A stretch of 64,000 nucleotides of DNA from positions 16,189-80,188 of the forward strand of contig NZ_FXTO01000016.1 in assembly GCF_900182725.1 (NCBI RefSeq). The letters run 5' to 3'. The position numbers and the translations under genes were made by a program. This stretch comes from Thalassovita litoralis (GTDB lineage: Bacteria > Pseudomonadota > Alphaproteobacteria > Rhodobacterales > Rhodobacteraceae). The notes under the pieces were generated by a model. That model did no database searches, was not told the origin of the DNA, and worked only from the letters and a program-made list of their open reading frames with translations. Positions 17,875 to 27,240 of this stretch are shown in pieces (position 1 is the stretch's first letter; each line of letters begins with the position of its first letter).

Positions 17875-18639
17875 TTAGTGCGACGGATGCAGCGCATCCT
17901 TCAGGTACACGCAGGTCAGAATGGTGAACACGTAGGCCTGAATGAAGGCCACCAGAACCTCCAGACCGTACATTGCGGTGATCGCGACCACCGAAACCGG
18001 GCTGACGGCAGCAATGGCTGCGAAGCCCGCGAAAACCTTGATCACGGCGTGGCCTGCCATCACGTTGCCAGCAAGACGAATGCTGTGGCTGACGGGACGG
18101 ACGAAGTACGAGATCAGTTCGATGATGGCCAAGATCGGGCGCAGCGCCAGCGGAGCCGACGACACCCAGAACAGGCCAAGGAAACCCGCGCCGTTTTTCA
18201 CAAAGCCCGTGATGGTCACCGTCAGGAACACTAGCAGCGCCAGAACCACGGTCACAGCGAAATGCGATGTGGTGGTGAAGCTCATCGGCAGCAGGCCAAG
18301 GAAGTTGGCGAAGACGATGAACATGAACAGGGTCATGATATAGGGGAAGAATTTCACGGCATCTTTGCCAGCGACATCTTCGACCATTTTATAGATGAAA
18401 CCATAGGCCAGTTCGCCAACCGACTGGCTGCGCGAAGGAACAATCGCGCGGCGCGACGTACCCAGAACCATCATGGCGATGATCGCGACGACGGCCAGCG
18501 CCATCCACAGGGTCACGTTGGTGATGGTGTACCATGCAATCGTGTCACCGCCGAACAGCGGCTTCACAATGAACTGGTCCATCGGGTGGAAAACCAGACC
18601 GCCGCTTTCGGCACCATGCGCTTCAGTCGCCACGTTCAT
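17875..18639 (-). CDS. atpB: ATP synthase Fo subunit a
   Basis: A 254-residue membrane protein, the proton half-channel next to the c-ring. The essential Arg lies in [23 protein letters not shown], and [20 protein letters not shown] is a conserved span. The start overlaps the atpI stop by four bases. Length and motifs are standard for alphaproteobacteria. Confidence 0.97.
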   Translation of the reverse strand: MNVATEAHGAESGGLVFHPMDQFIVKPLFGGDTIAWYTITNVTLWMALAVVAIIAMMVLGTSRRAIVPSRSQSVGELAYGFIYKMVEDVAGKDAVKFFPYIMTLFMFIVFANFLGLLPMSFTTTSHFAVTVVLALLVFLTVTITGFVKNGAGFLGLFWVSSAPLALRPILAIIELISYFVRPVSHSIRLAGNVMAGHAVIKVFAGFAAIAAVSPVSVVAITAMYGLEVLVAFIQAYVFTILTCVYLKDALHPSH

Positions 18640-18965
18640 ACCCTCTCGTTCTTCTTGGCCTCTGCGGCCAGATTTGTCTCTTGGACCTCTTTCGCGGTTC
18701 GGATCATCGTCTGTATCCCCGCCGCAAGGCCCAGCAATGTGAAAATGACAAGGAAGATCGGGATCGTCCCGAACAGGCCATCCAGCCCGTATCCTATGCC
18801 AAAGCCGATCCCCAGACCGGCAACCAGTTCAATCACCATCCGCCATGCCTGATTGGCCATCGAATAGTGTTCGTCCGCGCGGGGCTTCGGGGACTGGGCA
18901 GCTTTTGCCGCTGCGATCCGGGCTTCCAGACGCTCCATATCGCGTTGCTGGTCGGGATCGGTCAC
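18636..18965 (-). CDS. atpI: AtpI, Fo assembly protein
   Basis: A 109-residue protein with a charged N-terminus ([17 protein letters not shown]) and two membrane spans ([21 protein letters not shown] and [21 protein letters not shown]), as in AtpI/AtpQ-type proteins that help assemble the c-ring and load Mg. I chose GTG 18965 because AAGGGGG lies eight bases upstream; a GTG at 18995 would add ten residues. It is the first gene of the Fo operon. Confidence 0.88.
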   Translation of the reverse strand: MTDPDQQRDMERLEARIAAAKAAQSPKPRADEHYSMANQAWRMVIELVAGLGIGFGIGYGLDGLFGTIPIFLVIFTLLGLAAGIQTMIRTAKEVQETNLAAEAKKNERV

Positions 18966-19070
18966 GCGCAAAACCCCCTTGGGACGAATGGGCACTTGCT
19001 ACGGTGCAGCGCGACCTGAGTCAAGCGCCCATTCCCAAAAGGAAACCACACGCTAAGCCGTTGGAATTTT

Positions 19071-19091
19071 GAGTATTTTTTGCAAGATGAA
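19071..19091 (+). repeat. Dispersed intergenic repeat, copy 2
   Basis: GAGTATTTTTTGCAAGATGAA lies in the gap between the divergent atpI and ArsR genes. It matches the core of the copies at 33032 and 55653 except for one changed base in GGCAAG. Confidence 0.6.
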
Positions 19092-19204
19092 ATCAAGTGG
19101 AGCGCACGCCATTTGGGTTGTTAGCGCAACCGATGGCGATTTTGCATATTCAACCTGTCGGTTTATCTTTATGAAAGCCGGAACAAGGAAAGGCATCCCG
19201 ACCC

Positions 19205-19549
19205 ATGACCCCTGCTGTCGATCTGGACACGATTTTTGCCGCGCTGGCCGACCCGACCCGGCGGGCGATCCTGTCCATGCTGCTGGAGGATGACATGGCC
19301 GTAACGGATGTGGCCGAACCGTTCGAGATGTCGCTGGCGGCGATTTCAAAGCACCTGACCATTCTGGCGAACGCCGGGCTGATCAGTCAGGACAAACGCG
19401 GGCGGGTCAAATGGTGCAAGCTGGAACCCGACGCGCTGCGCGAGGCAAGTATATGGATGCAAAGCTTCGGCCAGTTCGAGGCGGTGAATCTGGACGCCTT
19501 TGAACGGTTTCTGCAATCCGAGCTGGACATTGCCCCGACACAGGACTGA
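19205..19549 (+). CDS. ArsR-family transcriptional regulator
   Basis: A 114-residue winged-helix protein: DTIFAALADPTRRAILSMLLEDDMAVTDVAEPFEMSLAAISKHLTILANAGLI is the standard ArsR helix-turn-helix. It has no CxC metal site in the recognition helix, so it is likely of the PadR/SRPBCC-associated type that does not sense metals. Such regulators are often followed by an SRPBCC gene; here none follows. It ends convergent with the DMT gene. Confidence 0.9.
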   Translation: MTPAVDLDTIFAALADPTRRAILSMLLEDDMAVTDVAEPFEMSLAAISKHLTILANAGLISQDKRGRVKWCKLEPDALREASIWMQSFGQFEAVNLDAFERFLQSELDIAPTQD

Positions 19550-19566
19550 ACGCGGTTGACCGCGCC

Positions 19567-20448
19567 TTAGCGGTCACCTTTCAGCAACATCGTCAGCGCC
19601 ACAACGCTTAGCGCCACGCCAATCAGCACCAGCGCGGGCGGGGTGCCGTGGCCCATCAGAAATTCCCAGACCAGCACCCAACTGGGCGTCAGATAGGTAT
19701 AAGCCATCACCTTGGCCGAAGGCAGGCGCAGCGATGCGTATTGCAGCAACACGAAGGTCACGGCGCTGGCAAAGATAGCGACATACAGGATCGTCACCCA
19801 GACAATACCGGGCAGGTTGGCCCAATCCGTCGCGCGAATGTCATTCCACCCCCACAGGGTAATCACAATCCAACACGCGACCAGCATCCCAAAGGTAAAG
19901 ACCACGGCGGGTTCACCCCGGTTCAGCTTGCGCACCATCGGCGTATAAATCGCATGGGCGACGCATCCCCAGAAATAAATCACCTCGCCCGTGCCCATGT
20001 GGAAATTCAGCAGCGCCCCCAGATCGGCGCGGAAAATCACCCAGACCGCCCCAGCCCCGCCAATGGCCAGCGCCGCCGCCATCCAGCGGGTCGTGATCTG
20101 GCGCAGCATCACATAGCCCGCGATGGCGGTCATGATCGGGGTCAGGGTAAACACCGCCGCCGCCGAAACGGGTTGCGCTGTTTTCAGACCTTCAAACATC
20201 AGCACGAAATAGATGGCAAAGATGCCGCCCAGTGCAAAATAGCGCCAGGGGGCGTGCAATGCGCTGCGCGGGATGCCGGTGGTTGCAAGGGCCGCAACCC
20301 CGACCAACACCCCGGCAATGGCAAAGCGCACTGAATTCAACGCCGTGGGTGCGATATGCGGCGCGGCCAGAACGCCCAGCGAAAACGATCCGGCCACCAG
20401 CGCCGAAAAGAGCAACATGGCCGCATGGCCCCGCATTGCCGGATTCAT
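19567..20448 (-). CDS. DMT-superfamily permease (EamA-type), second
   Basis: A 293-residue protein with about ten membrane segments in two EamA repeats (LLFSALVAGSFSLGVLAAPHI near the start; FTLTPIMTAIAGYVMLRQ at the end of the first repeat). Substrate unknown. It begins one base after the LysR gene stop on the same strand, so it may be cotranscribed with that regulator. It is not a close copy of the DMT protein at 282. Confidence 0.87.
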   Translation of the reverse strand: MNPAMRGHAAMLLFSALVAGSFSLGVLAAPHIAPTALNSVRFAIAGVLVGVAALATTGIPRSALHAPWRYFALGGIFAIYFVLMFEGLKTAQPVSAAAVFTLTPIMTAIAGYVMLRQITTRWMAAALAIGGAGAVWVIFRADLGALLNFHMGTGEVIYFWGCVAHAIYTPMVRKLNRGEPAVVFTFGMLVACWIVITLWGWNDIRATDWANLPGIVWVTILYVAIFASAVTFVLLQYASLRLPSAKVMAYTYLTPSWVLVWEFLMGHGTPPALVLIGVALSVVALTMLLKGDR

Positions 20449-20449
20449 A

Positions 20450-21325
20450 TCAGTTCCAGCCCTTAGCGCGATCTTTGAGGAAATTCAGAAACGCCTGAAC
20501 CTTGGTGGTGCGGTGCAACGCCATATGTGTCACCAGCCAAAGCGGCGACCCCCAATCGTCATGCGGGGGGCATATTTCCACCAACCCGTCATGTTGTTCA
20601 GCCTCCCACCGATTCAGGAATCCGATGCCGATACCTTCCAGCACGGCAAGGGAATTGGCCCGCAAATCTGTGCTGCGGAAAATAATGTTTTCGGGCGGCA
20701 CCGCGTCCCATAGCCAGCGATGAAACGGAACACGAGTATCACGGTTGTCTGATCCGATAAACTCGTGCTGCGGGTATTCCTCGGGGCCTTGCGGCACGCC
20801 CTTGCGTTCGACATAGCTGGCGGCGGCATACAGCCCGATGCGCTGACGCAGCATCGGCTGCACCACGTTATCGGGGTCTTGCGGGGCGCTGCCCGCGCGG
20901 ATGGCAACATGTGCCTCGCCGTATTCCAGCCGGAACACGCGTTCGCCAGTCAGATAGCGGACAACCACATCAGGATAGTCGCGCCGAAAATCCGCCAAGA
21001 CCGGCAGCATCAGCGGCGCCAGCGCCGGTAGCGATGTAATCACCAATTCGCCCGAAACATCCTGCCCACGGCCCTTGATCCGCCCGGCCAGTTGGCTGAA
21101 CTGATCGTCCGCCCCCTGCGCAACCCGCAGCAAATCCTGCCCGGCTTCGGTCGGGGTATAGCCGCGCGCATGGCGCTGAAACAGTTTTACCCCCAGCCGC
21201 GATTCCAGCGCGTCGATGTGGCGGATAACCGTGGCATGATGCACGCCCAGCACATCGGCGGCCCCGCTGACGGTTCCCATACGCGCAACCTGATAGGCCG
21301 TGCGAATCTCGTCCCAGTTATCCAT
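20450..21325 (-). CDS. LysR-family transcriptional regulator
   Basis: A 291-residue regulator: MDNWDEIRTAYQVARMGTVSGAADVLGVHHATVIRHIDALES is a LysR-type helix-turn-helix, followed by an effector domain. ATG 21325 is chosen because the helix-turn-helix starts there and GGGGAA precedes it; the frame stays open for 94 more codons upstream but that part overlaps the azoreductase gene. It is divergent from the azoreductase gene by about 120 bases, the classic layout for a LysR regulator and its target. Confidence 0.9.
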   Translation of the reverse strand: MDNWDEIRTAYQVARMGTVSGAADVLGVHHATVIRHIDALESRLGVKLFQRHARGYTPTEAGQDLLRVAQGADDQFSQLAGRIKGRGQDVSGELVITSLPALAPLMLPVLADFRRDYPDVVVRYLTGERVFRLEYGEAHVAIRAGSAPQDPDNVVQPMLRQRIGLYAAASYVERKGVPQGPEEYPQHEFIGSDNRDTRVPFHRWLWDAVPPENIIFRSTDLRANSLAVLEGIGIGFLNRWEAEQHDGLVEICPPHDDWGSPLWLVTHMALHRTTKVQAFLNFLKDRAKGWN

Positions 21326-21446
21326 TCCATTCCCCACATATGTGCACTGACAAACATTCACTGTGAAATTGGGCGGATTGCGTTCGCCCACGCAAGAGAT
21401 ATCTGTGATGACAGAAAACAGCAACACCCCGAAGTGGACCCAAACA

Positions 21447-22040
21447 ATGACCAAAATTCTGCGTATCGATTCCAGCATCAAAACCGAAGGTTCGATTTCC
21501 CGCCAACTGACCGATGACATCATGGCCCGCGTGGTGGCGGCCCATCCCGATGCCGAAGTAACCACCCGCGATCTGGGTGCGAACCCGCTGCCTGTGACCG
21601 ATGCCAATTGGCTGGTGGCGGTGAATACCCCCGCAGATCAACGCACCCCGGAACAGGCAGATATCGCCGCGCTGTCCGATGCCTTGATTGCAGAACTGAA
21701 AGCCGCCGATGTGGTGGTGATCGGGCTGCCGATCTATAACTTTTCGCTGCCCTCGCAATTGAAAAGCTGGCTGGACCAGATGGCCCGCGCCGGTGAAACC
21801 TTCCGCTATACCGAAGCTGGCCCCGAAGGGCTGGTGAAAAACACCCGTGCCATCGTGGCCTATTCGTCGAACGGCACCCGCTTGGGTTCGGACATTGACT
21901 TTGCCTCGGGCTACCTGCGGCACATGCTGGGGTTCTTCGGGATCACCGACATGCAGGTGGTGGCATCGGATCATTATGCAATTGACGCCGACTCTTCGCT
22001 GAAATCCGCGAATGACGGCATTGCTTCGCTGGCCGCGTAA
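21447..22040 (+). CDS. azoR: FMN-dependent NADH-azoreductase / quinone reductase
   Basis: A 197-residue flavodoxin-fold protein. MTKILRIDSSIKTEGSISRQLTD binds the FMN phosphate, and LPIYNFSLPSQLKSWLDQMARAGETFRYTEAGPEGL is the family signature. It reduces quinones and azo compounds with NADH. I placed the start at the family start MTKIL; an ATG at 21408 in the same frame has a weak AAGAG before it and could add 13 residues. It is probably regulated by the divergent LysR gene. A terminator follows at 22076. Confidence 0.9.
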   Translation: MTKILRIDSSIKTEGSISRQLTDDIMARVVAAHPDAEVTTRDLGANPLPVTDANWLVAVNTPADQRTPEQADIAALSDALIAELKAADVVVIGLPIYNFSLPSQLKSWLDQMARAGETFRYTEAGPEGLVKNTRAIVAYSSNGTRLGSDIDFASGYLRHMLGFFGITDMQVVASDHYAIDADSSLKSANDGIASLAA

Positions 22041-22075
22041 ACAGTTTTCCGGTTTTCCAACAGCGCCAGCAACGG

Positions 22076-22103
22076 GGGGCGGTCCAGCCGGGCCGCCCCT
22101 TTG
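22076..22103 (+). terminator. Terminator after azoR
   Basis: Stem GGGGCGG / CCGCCCC, extended by three further pairs towards the loop AGCC, then TTTG and TTTT. Confidence 0.75.
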
Positions 22104-22120
22104 TTTTATGGTGGTTTAGC

Positions 22121-22149
22121 TTGACTCGGGGCGCGGGCAGGACTAAACG
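22121..22149 (+). promoter_or_regulatory. Possible sigma-70 promoter for ffh
   Basis: TTGACT and TAAACG are separated by 17 bases in the 267-base gap before ffh. The -35 box is good; the -10 box is weak. I saw no SRP RNA or other known RNA in this gap. Confidence 0.3.
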
Positions 22150-22307
22150 CGCCCTACCAATCCGGGAGTCGTCATGTCTTCCGGTCCCATGCCTTAGGCT
22201 GGGATCGCCCCCCGTCAGCGCGTTGCGCCCACGGGGGACATTGGCATTTGGGCCGGTCTTGCTTACCTGTAAGGCCATATCGAAACGGGGTTAAAGGAGC
22301 CGCGGGA

Positions 22308-23834
22308 ATGTTTGAAAATCTATCCGAACGCCTTGGCAGCGTCTTTGACCGCCTGACGAAACAGGGCGCACTGTCTGACGAGGACGTGAAAACCGCCCTG
22401 CGCGAAGTGCGCGTGGCGCTGCTGGAAGCGGACGTTTCGCTGCCCGTGGCCCGCGATTTCGTAAAAAAGGTACAGGAACAGGCCACCGGCCAGGCCGTCA
22501 CCAAATCCATCACTCCCGGCCAGCAGGTCGTGAAGATCGTTCACGATGCGCTGGTGGACGTGCTGCGCGGCGAAGGCGAACCCGGTGCGCTGAAAGTGGA
22601 CAGCCCCCCCGCGCCGATCCTGATGGTCGGCTTGCAGGGGTCCGGTAAAACCACGACCACGGGTAAGCTGGCCAAACGCCTGAAAGAACGCGATGGCAAG
22701 CGGGTTCTGCTGGCGTCTTTGGATATTTACCGCCCGGCCGCCATGCAGCAGTTGCAGGTTCTGGGTCAGCAAATCGGTGTGGATACCCTGCCCATCGTGG
22801 CCGGCGAAAGCGCGGTGCAGATCGCCAAGCGGGCCAAAACGCAAGCCTCTCTTGGCGGCTATGACGTCTATATGCTGGACACCGCTGGCCGGTTGCAGAT
22901 CGACGAAACCCTGATGAAAGAAGTGCAGGACGTGCGCGATGCGGTGAACCCGCGCGAAACCCTGCTGGTGGTTGATGGTCTGACAGGTCAGGTCGCCGTC
23001 GAGGTGGCCGAGGAATTCGATGCCAAGATCGGGATCAGCGGCGTTGTCCTGACCCGGATGGACGGTGATGGGCGCGGCGGTGCGGCGCTGTCGATGCGGG
23101 CCGTGACTGGCAAGCCGATCAAATATGTCGGTCTTGGCGAAAAGATGGACGCGCTGGAAACCTTTGAGCCAGAGCGCGTCGCGGGCCGTATTCTGGGCAT
23201 GGGCGACATTGTCGCGCTGGTCGAAAGGGCACAGGAAACCATCGAGGCCGAACAGGCCGAGCGGATGATGAAGCGCTTCAAAAAAGGTCAGTTCAACATG
23301 AACGACCTGAAGATGCAGCTTGAACAGATGCTGAAAATGGGCGGCATGGAATCCATCATGGGCATGATGCCCGGCATGGGCAAAATGGCCGCGCAGGTCA
23401 AAGAAGCCGGGTTCGACGACAAAATCCTGAAACGCCAGATCGCGCTGATCCAGTCGATGACCAAAATGGAACGCGCCAACCCGCAGCTTTTGCAGGCCAG
23501 CCGCAAAAAGCGGATCGCCGCCGGTGCGGGCATGGAAGTCAGCGAACTGAACAAACTGCTGAAAATGCAGCGCCAGATGGCCGACATGATGAAGAAAATG
23601 GGCAAGATGGGCAAAGGCGGAATGCTGAAACAGGCGATGAAGGGCCTGATGGGCAAGGGCGGAGCGCCTGCCGAAATGGCCGGAATGGACCCGTCGCAGA
23701 TGGACCCCAAGGCGCTGGAAGCAGCGGCCAAGGCGATGGGCGGCAAACTGCCCGGCGGTTTGGGCGGGCTGGGTGGTCTGGGCGGCGGCATGGGCCTGCC
23801 CGGCGGCCTGAGCGGTTTCGGCAAGAAGAAGTAA
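22308..23834 (+). CDS. ffh: Signal recognition particle protein Ffh
   Basis: A 508-residue protein of the SRP54 family that delivers membrane proteins to FtsY and SecYEG. The N domain (MFENLSERLGSVFDRL) is followed by the G domain with GLQGSGKTTTTGKLA, DTAGR and TRMDGDGRGG, and by the Met-rich M domain (MGMMPGMGKMAAQVKEAG; LLKMQRQMADMMKKMGKMGKGG). The tail is Gly/Pro-rich. ATG 22308 has AAAGGAG upstream. Two GNAT genes, chorismate mutase and rpsP follow on the same strand. Confidence 0.98.
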   Translation: MFENLSERLGSVFDRLTKQGALSDEDVKTALREVRVALLEADVSLPVARDFVKKVQEQATGQAVTKSITPGQQVVKIVHDALVDVLRGEGEPGALKVDSPPAPILMVGLQGSGKTTTTGKLAKRLKERDGKRVLLASLDIYRPAAMQQLQVLGQQIGVDTLPIVAGESAVQIAKRAKTQASLGGYDVYMLDTAGRLQIDETLMKEVQDVRDAVNPRETLLVVDGLTGQVAVEVAEEFDAKIGISGVVLTRMDGDGRGGAALSMRAVTGKPIKYVGLGEKMDALETFEPERVAGRILGMGDIVALVERAQETIEAEQAERMMKRFKKGQFNMNDLKMQLEQMLKMGGMESIMGMMPGMGKMAAQVKEAGFDDKILKRQIALIQSMTKMERANPQLLQASRKKRIAAGAGMEVSELNKLLKMQRQMADMMKKMGKMGKGGMLKQAMKGLMGKGGAPAEMAGMDPSQMDPKALEAAAKAMGGKLPGGLGGLGGLGGGMGLPGGLSGFGKKK

Positions 23835-23837
23835 TCC

Positions 23838-24398
23838 ATGACCCTGACCAACGCCCCTATTCTGGAAACCGATCGCCTGATCCTGCGCGGCCCGCTGCAT
23901 GACGATGCCGCGCCGCTGATGGATTTCCTGTGCGACCGCGACCGGGCCGAGGGCTTTGGCGCCTATGACAATCGCAGCGACGCATGGCGGTGGTTCGCGC
24001 TGAACGTGGGTCACTGGCATTTTCACGGCTATGGCTATTTCACCATCGTGGACAAGGCCAGCAACGCCGCCGCCGGGATCGCGGGCATCTGGAACCCACA
24101 TGGCTGGCCCGAACCGGAACTGGGCTGGGTGGTGTTCGACGGGTTCGAGGGCAAGGGCATCGCCTATGAGGCCGCCTTGCGCGCCCGCGAATGGGCCTAT
24201 GCGGCTGATGGGCTGGGGTTCAGCACGCTAACCTCGAATATCGTGCCGGGGAATGATCGTTCGATTGCGCTGGCGGAACGGCTGGGCGCATGGTTTGAAC
24301 GCAAATATCAGAACGTCCATATGGGCGAGGATCTGCTGTACCGGCACCCCAGCCCGACGGATCTGGAATCTGACGGTTCGGTGGAGGCATATGCCTGA
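23838..24398 (+). CDS. GNAT N-acetyltransferase, RimJ/RimL-like (first of two)
   Basis: A 186-residue RimJ-like acetyltransferase beginning LETDRLILRGPLHDDAAPL, the usual first strand. The acetyl-CoA loop region reads WVVFDGFEGKGIAYEAALRAREWAY, and IALAERLGAWFERKYQN ends the domain. It starts three bases after ffh and overlaps the next gene by one base. With its neighbour it shares ETxRLILRGP, GxWxP..WPEPELxW and the fold, so the two are tandem paralogues. The acceptor is unknown; homologues often modify protein N-termini. Confidence 0.88.
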   Translation: MTLTNAPILETDRLILRGPLHDDAAPLMDFLCDRDRAEGFGAYDNRSDAWRWFALNVGHWHFHGYGYFTIVDKASNAAAGIAGIWNPHGWPEPELGWVVFDGFEGKGIAYEAALRAREWAYAADGLGFSTLTSNIVPGNDRSIALAERLGAWFERKYQNVHMGEDLLYRHPSPTDLESDGSVEAYA

Positions 24399-25003
24399 TG
24401 CCTGCGACAGCCATCCCCACTCTTGAAACTCAGCGCCTGATCCTGCGCGGCCCCGAGCCGGAGGATTACCCGAATTTCAAATCGACCTTCACCAGCTATC
24501 GCGCCCGTTTCATGGGCGGGCCGCTGAACGATTATGAAACATGGATGCTCTATGCCGCTGAAATCGGCCATTGGCAGATCCGGGGCTATGGCATGTGGAT
24601 GATCCACGACAAGCAAACGGACAAACCGCTGGGCATGGCCGGGGGCTGGAAACCGGCGAAATGGCCGGAACCAGAACTGGCATGGATCATCTGGCCGGAA
24701 ACCGCAGGCAAGGGATACGCGCTGGAGGCCACCAACGCCGCGCGCCAATACCTGTATGACACGCTGGGCTGGGAAACTGCGGTGTCCTATGTGGACCCGA
24801 AAAATCTGGATTCGATCCGTCTGGCCGAACGTCTGGGCGCGAAACGCGACGACGCTGCCGCCACCGTGGATGGCAACGATTTCGTCTATCGCCACCCCAC
24901 CCGCGACCAGTTGCGCAACACCCAGCTGGCCCACGGGATTCAGATGGAAATCGCCAACTACGCCGATCCGCTGTTCAAACCGAAAGGGATGCCCATTGAC
25001 TGA
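24398..25003 (+). CDS. GNAT N-acetyltransferase, RimJ/RimL-like (second of two)
   Basis: A 201-residue paralogue of the preceding gene: LETQRLILRGPEPEDYPNF at the start, GGWKPAKWPEPELAWIIWPETAGKGYALEATNAARQYLY for the cofactor region, and SIRLAERLGAKRDDA near the end. The ATG overlaps the stop of the first copy (TGATG), and its own end overlaps the TTG of the chorismate mutase by eight bases. The tandem pair between ffh and rpsP suggests a role in modifying translation products, but this is only context. Confidence 0.88.
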   Translation: MPATAIPTLETQRLILRGPEPEDYPNFKSTFTSYRARFMGGPLNDYETWMLYAAEIGHWQIRGYGMWMIHDKQTDKPLGMAGGWKPAKWPEPELAWIIWPETAGKGYALEATNAARQYLYDTLGWETAVSYVDPKNLDSIRLAERLGAKRDDAAATVDGNDFVYRHPTRDQLRNTQLAHGIQMEIANYADPLFKPKGMPID

Positions 25004-25292
25004 CGCTGTAACCCGCGCCGCCGAGGTGCTGAAAGAACACCGCGAAAGCATCGACCGTCTGGACGCCATCCTTGTCTATACGCTGGGGGAACGGTTCAAG
25101 CACACGCAGGCCGTGGGCAAGCTGAAGGCCACCCATGACCTGCCGCCCTCGGACCCGGACCGCGAAGCCAAACAAATCGCCCGTCTGGAAGAGCTGGCCC
25201 AACAGGCCGATCTGGACCCCGAATTCGCTAAAAGCTTTCTGCAATTCATCATTCAGGAAGTGATCCAACACCACCGGAAGCATCAGGCCTGA
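24996..25292 (+). CDS. Chorismate mutase, AroQ type
   Basis: A 98-residue all-helical protein: LKEHRESIDRLDAILVYTLGERFKHTQAVGKLKATHDLPPSDPDREAKQ carries the AroQ active-site pattern (first-helix Arg, Lys in VGKLKA, and acidic/Gln residues). It converts chorismate to prephenate for Phe/Tyr synthesis. TTG 24996 is the best start; it overlaps the GNAT gene. This chorismate mutase in front of rpsP is a common Rhodobacterales arrangement. Confidence 0.87.
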   Translation: MTDAVTRAAEVLKEHRESIDRLDAILVYTLGERFKHTQAVGKLKATHDLPPSDPDREAKQIARLEELAQQADLDPEFAKSFLQFIIQEVIQHHRKHQA

Positions 25293-25363
25293 TCTGCCGG
25301 TTCCGTGAATACCAGAAATAACCGGGAATGCCCCGGTCAACGCCATCAAAGGAGACCTTAACA

Positions 25364-25729
25364 ATGGCAATGAAAATCCGTCTGGCCCGTGGCGGCTCGA
25401 AAAAACGCCCGTTCTACCGCGTTGTGGCTGCTGACAGCCGCATGGCACGCGATGGCCGCTTCATCGAGAAGCTGGGCACCTACAACCCGCTGCTGCCGAA
25501 AGACAGCGAAGAGCGCGTAAAACTGGACATGGAGCGCGTGCAGTACTGGCTGGGCCAAGGCGCACAGCCGACCGACCGTGTGGCCCGCTTCCTGGAAGCT
25601 GCCGGTGTTGTCGCCAAGAAAGAGCGCAACAACCCGAAAAAAGGCACCCCCGGCAAAGCAGCCGTGGACCGCGCCGAAGCCAAAGCTGCAAAAGCAGCCG
25701 AAGCCGCAGAAGCAGCTGCCGAAGAATAA
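25364..25729 (+). CDS. rpsP: 30S ribosomal protein S16
   Basis: A 121-residue S16. [43 protein letters not shown] is unmistakable. The C-terminal 40 residues are an Ala/Lys/Glu tail ([15 protein letters not shown]) of the kind seen in alphaproteobacteria. ATG 25364 has AAAGGAGA upstream. A strong terminator at 25764 separates it from rimM, so rimM may depend on read-through or its own promoter. Confidence 0.98.
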   Translation: MAMKIRLARGGSKKRPFYRVVAADSRMARDGRFIEKLGTYNPLLPKDSEERVKLDMERVQYWLGQGAQPTDRVARFLEAAGVVAKKERNNPKKGTPGKAAVDRAEAKAAKAAEAAEAAAEE

Positions 25730-25763
25730 GATGTCCGGCCTTTGGGCCACATCTGCCGGAATT

Positions 25764-25789
25764 GGGGCGCTCTTTGAAGCGCCCCTTTT
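25764..25789 (+). terminator. Terminator after rpsP
   Basis: Perfect stem GGGGCGCT / AGCGCCCC with loop CTTTGA, followed by TTTTC and TTTT. Confidence 0.9.
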
Positions 25790-25868
25790 CTTTTGTCGCA
25801 CGGGATGAATTGCCCGCCCCGCAGGGACGCGCTATCACGGGCTGAAACGGACAATCAGGCAGGACGAC

Positions 25869-26387
25869 ATGGACAATCCCGACGAACTGATCTGTGTAGG
25901 CACCATCGCCGGAGCCTTCGGAGTACGGGGCGAGGTGCGGCTGAAAAGCTTTACCGCCGATCCCGAAGCGATCGAGGACTATAACCCGCTTGTCACCGAA
26001 GATGGCAGCCTCAGCTTCGAGGTGGGGATCATTGGCCCGATCAAGAACGGGCTGTCAGTACGGCTGTCCAGCGTCACCACCAAGGAAGACGCGGACGCGC
26101 TAAAGGGCGTCAACCTGTATGCGCCACGGTCCCGCCTGCCATCGCTGCCGGATGATGAATTTTACTATGCCGATCTGATCGGGGTGGCGGTCTATGACAC
26201 CGGCGGCACCCTGCTGGGGCAGGTAAAGGCGGTGCATGACCACGGCGCAGGTGACTTGCTGGAAATCCACGGGGCGGGATTGCGGGACTCGGTCCTGTTG
26301 CCCTTCACCAAAGCCGCCGTCCCCACGGTGGACCTGACCGCGGGCCGTATCATCGCCGACCCACCCGAGGGGCTGTTTGACGCATGA
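25869..26387 (+). CDS. rimM: Ribosome maturation factor RimM
   Basis: A 172-residue protein with an N-terminal RimM barrel ([26 protein letters not shown]) and a C-terminal PRC-type barrel ([37 protein letters not shown]). It binds S19 and helps 30S head maturation. It lies in the rpsP-rimM-trmD-rplS order, although two unrelated genes separate it from trmD here. The stop overlaps the next ATG by four bases. Confidence 0.96.
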   Translation: MDNPDELICVGTIAGAFGVRGEVRLKSFTADPEAIEDYNPLVTEDGSLSFEVGIIGPIKNGLSVRLSSVTTKEDADALKGVNLYAPRSRLPSLPDDEFYYADLIGVAVYDTGGTLLGQVKAVHDHGAGDLLEIHGAGLRDSVLLPFTKAAVPTVDLTAGRIIADPPEGLFDA

Positions 26388-27211
26388 CGCGGGTGATCGT
26401 TCATGCCGGGTTTCATAAAACCGGCACGACCAGCATTCAGGCTTTTCTGGAACGCAACGCGAAGCTGCTAAAACCCTATACGGCCATTTATTTGAAAACC
26501 GATCTTGGCCGAGCGCGCTATTTGGGGCGCTGGTATGGGCAACGATCGGTATTCTGGCGCCGCTGGCTGTTCCGGCGGGGGTTCCGGGAATTTTTGCAAA
26601 CGGTTCCGGATACGCCGGTAATCGTGATTTCGCGCGAAAGTTTTTCTGGAATGATGCTGGGGTTTCGCGGCTCACACTTGCGCCCACCCCGGCAATACGC
26701 GCCTATGGCAATCCCGCTGGCGCGGGAAATCATCCGCGAATGCCGCCGCCGGTTCGGGCCAGATGTGCGGATTGAATTTCTGTACACCACACGACAGACG
26801 CAGCCGTTTTTGAGCAGCATCTGGCGTCATGTTCTGCGTACCAGCCGCCTGACGCAGGATTTTGCAACGTTCCGCGCAGCATTCACCCCACCCCCGGATT
26901 TACACGCAGATGCCATGCAGATCGCCACCGCCATCGCCCCTGTGCCGATCCATACCGCCGCGTTAGAGGATTATGCCAATCATCCCCTTGGCCCCGGCCA
27001 AGCCATCGCCGAACTGCTGGATTTGCCCGACGATGTGCGCCAACGGCTAAAACCTGTCGCACGCCACAATCCGGGCCAGTCAGACACGCTTAGCGCCTGT
27101 TTTCTGGACATGAACCGGGGCCATCTGCGCGGCAATGCCCTGAAACAGGCGAAACATGACCTGGCGATGGCCGAACGCCCTGCGGAAACCCGGCGCAAAG
27201 CGGCAAAATGA
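26384..27211 (+). CDS. Sulfotransferase-like P-loop protein
   Basis: A 275-residue protein starting [40 protein letters not shown] is the 5' phosphosulfate-binding loop of sulfotransferases that use PAPS, and [14 protein letters not shown] is near the expected 3' phosphate site. The rest is Arg-rich and typical of roseobacter sulfotransferase-like proteins. The acceptor is unknown. The ATGA overlap with rimM puts it in the ribosome-maturation operon, an odd place for such an enzyme. Confidence 0.75.
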   Translation: MTRVIVHAGFHKTGTTSIQAFLERNAKLLKPYTAIYLKTDLGRARYLGRWYGQRSVFWRRWLFRRGFREFLQTVPDTPVIVISRESFSGMMLGFRGSHLRPPRQYAPMAIPLAREIIRECRRRFGPDVRIEFLYTTRQTQPFLSSIWRHVLRTSRLTQDFATFRAAFTPPPDLHADAMQIATAIAPVPIHTAALEDYANHPLGPGQAIAELLDLPDDVRQRLKPVARHNPGQSDTLSACFLDMNRGHLRGNALKQAKHDLAMAERPAETRRKAAK

Positions 27212-27240
27212 TATTGGCGGACGCGGCGACACCCCGCTAA

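Noticed and set aside
22040..22308. SRP RNA gene next to ffh
   Set aside because: The conserved GGAAGNAGCAGCC-type loop of SRP RNA is not found in this gap or elsewhere in the window.
22320..24101. A 593-codon open frame on the minus strand across ffh
   Set aside because: It is antisense to ffh, whose motifs are certain; the translation is His/Gln/Phe-rich with no domain, typical of high-GC shadow frames.
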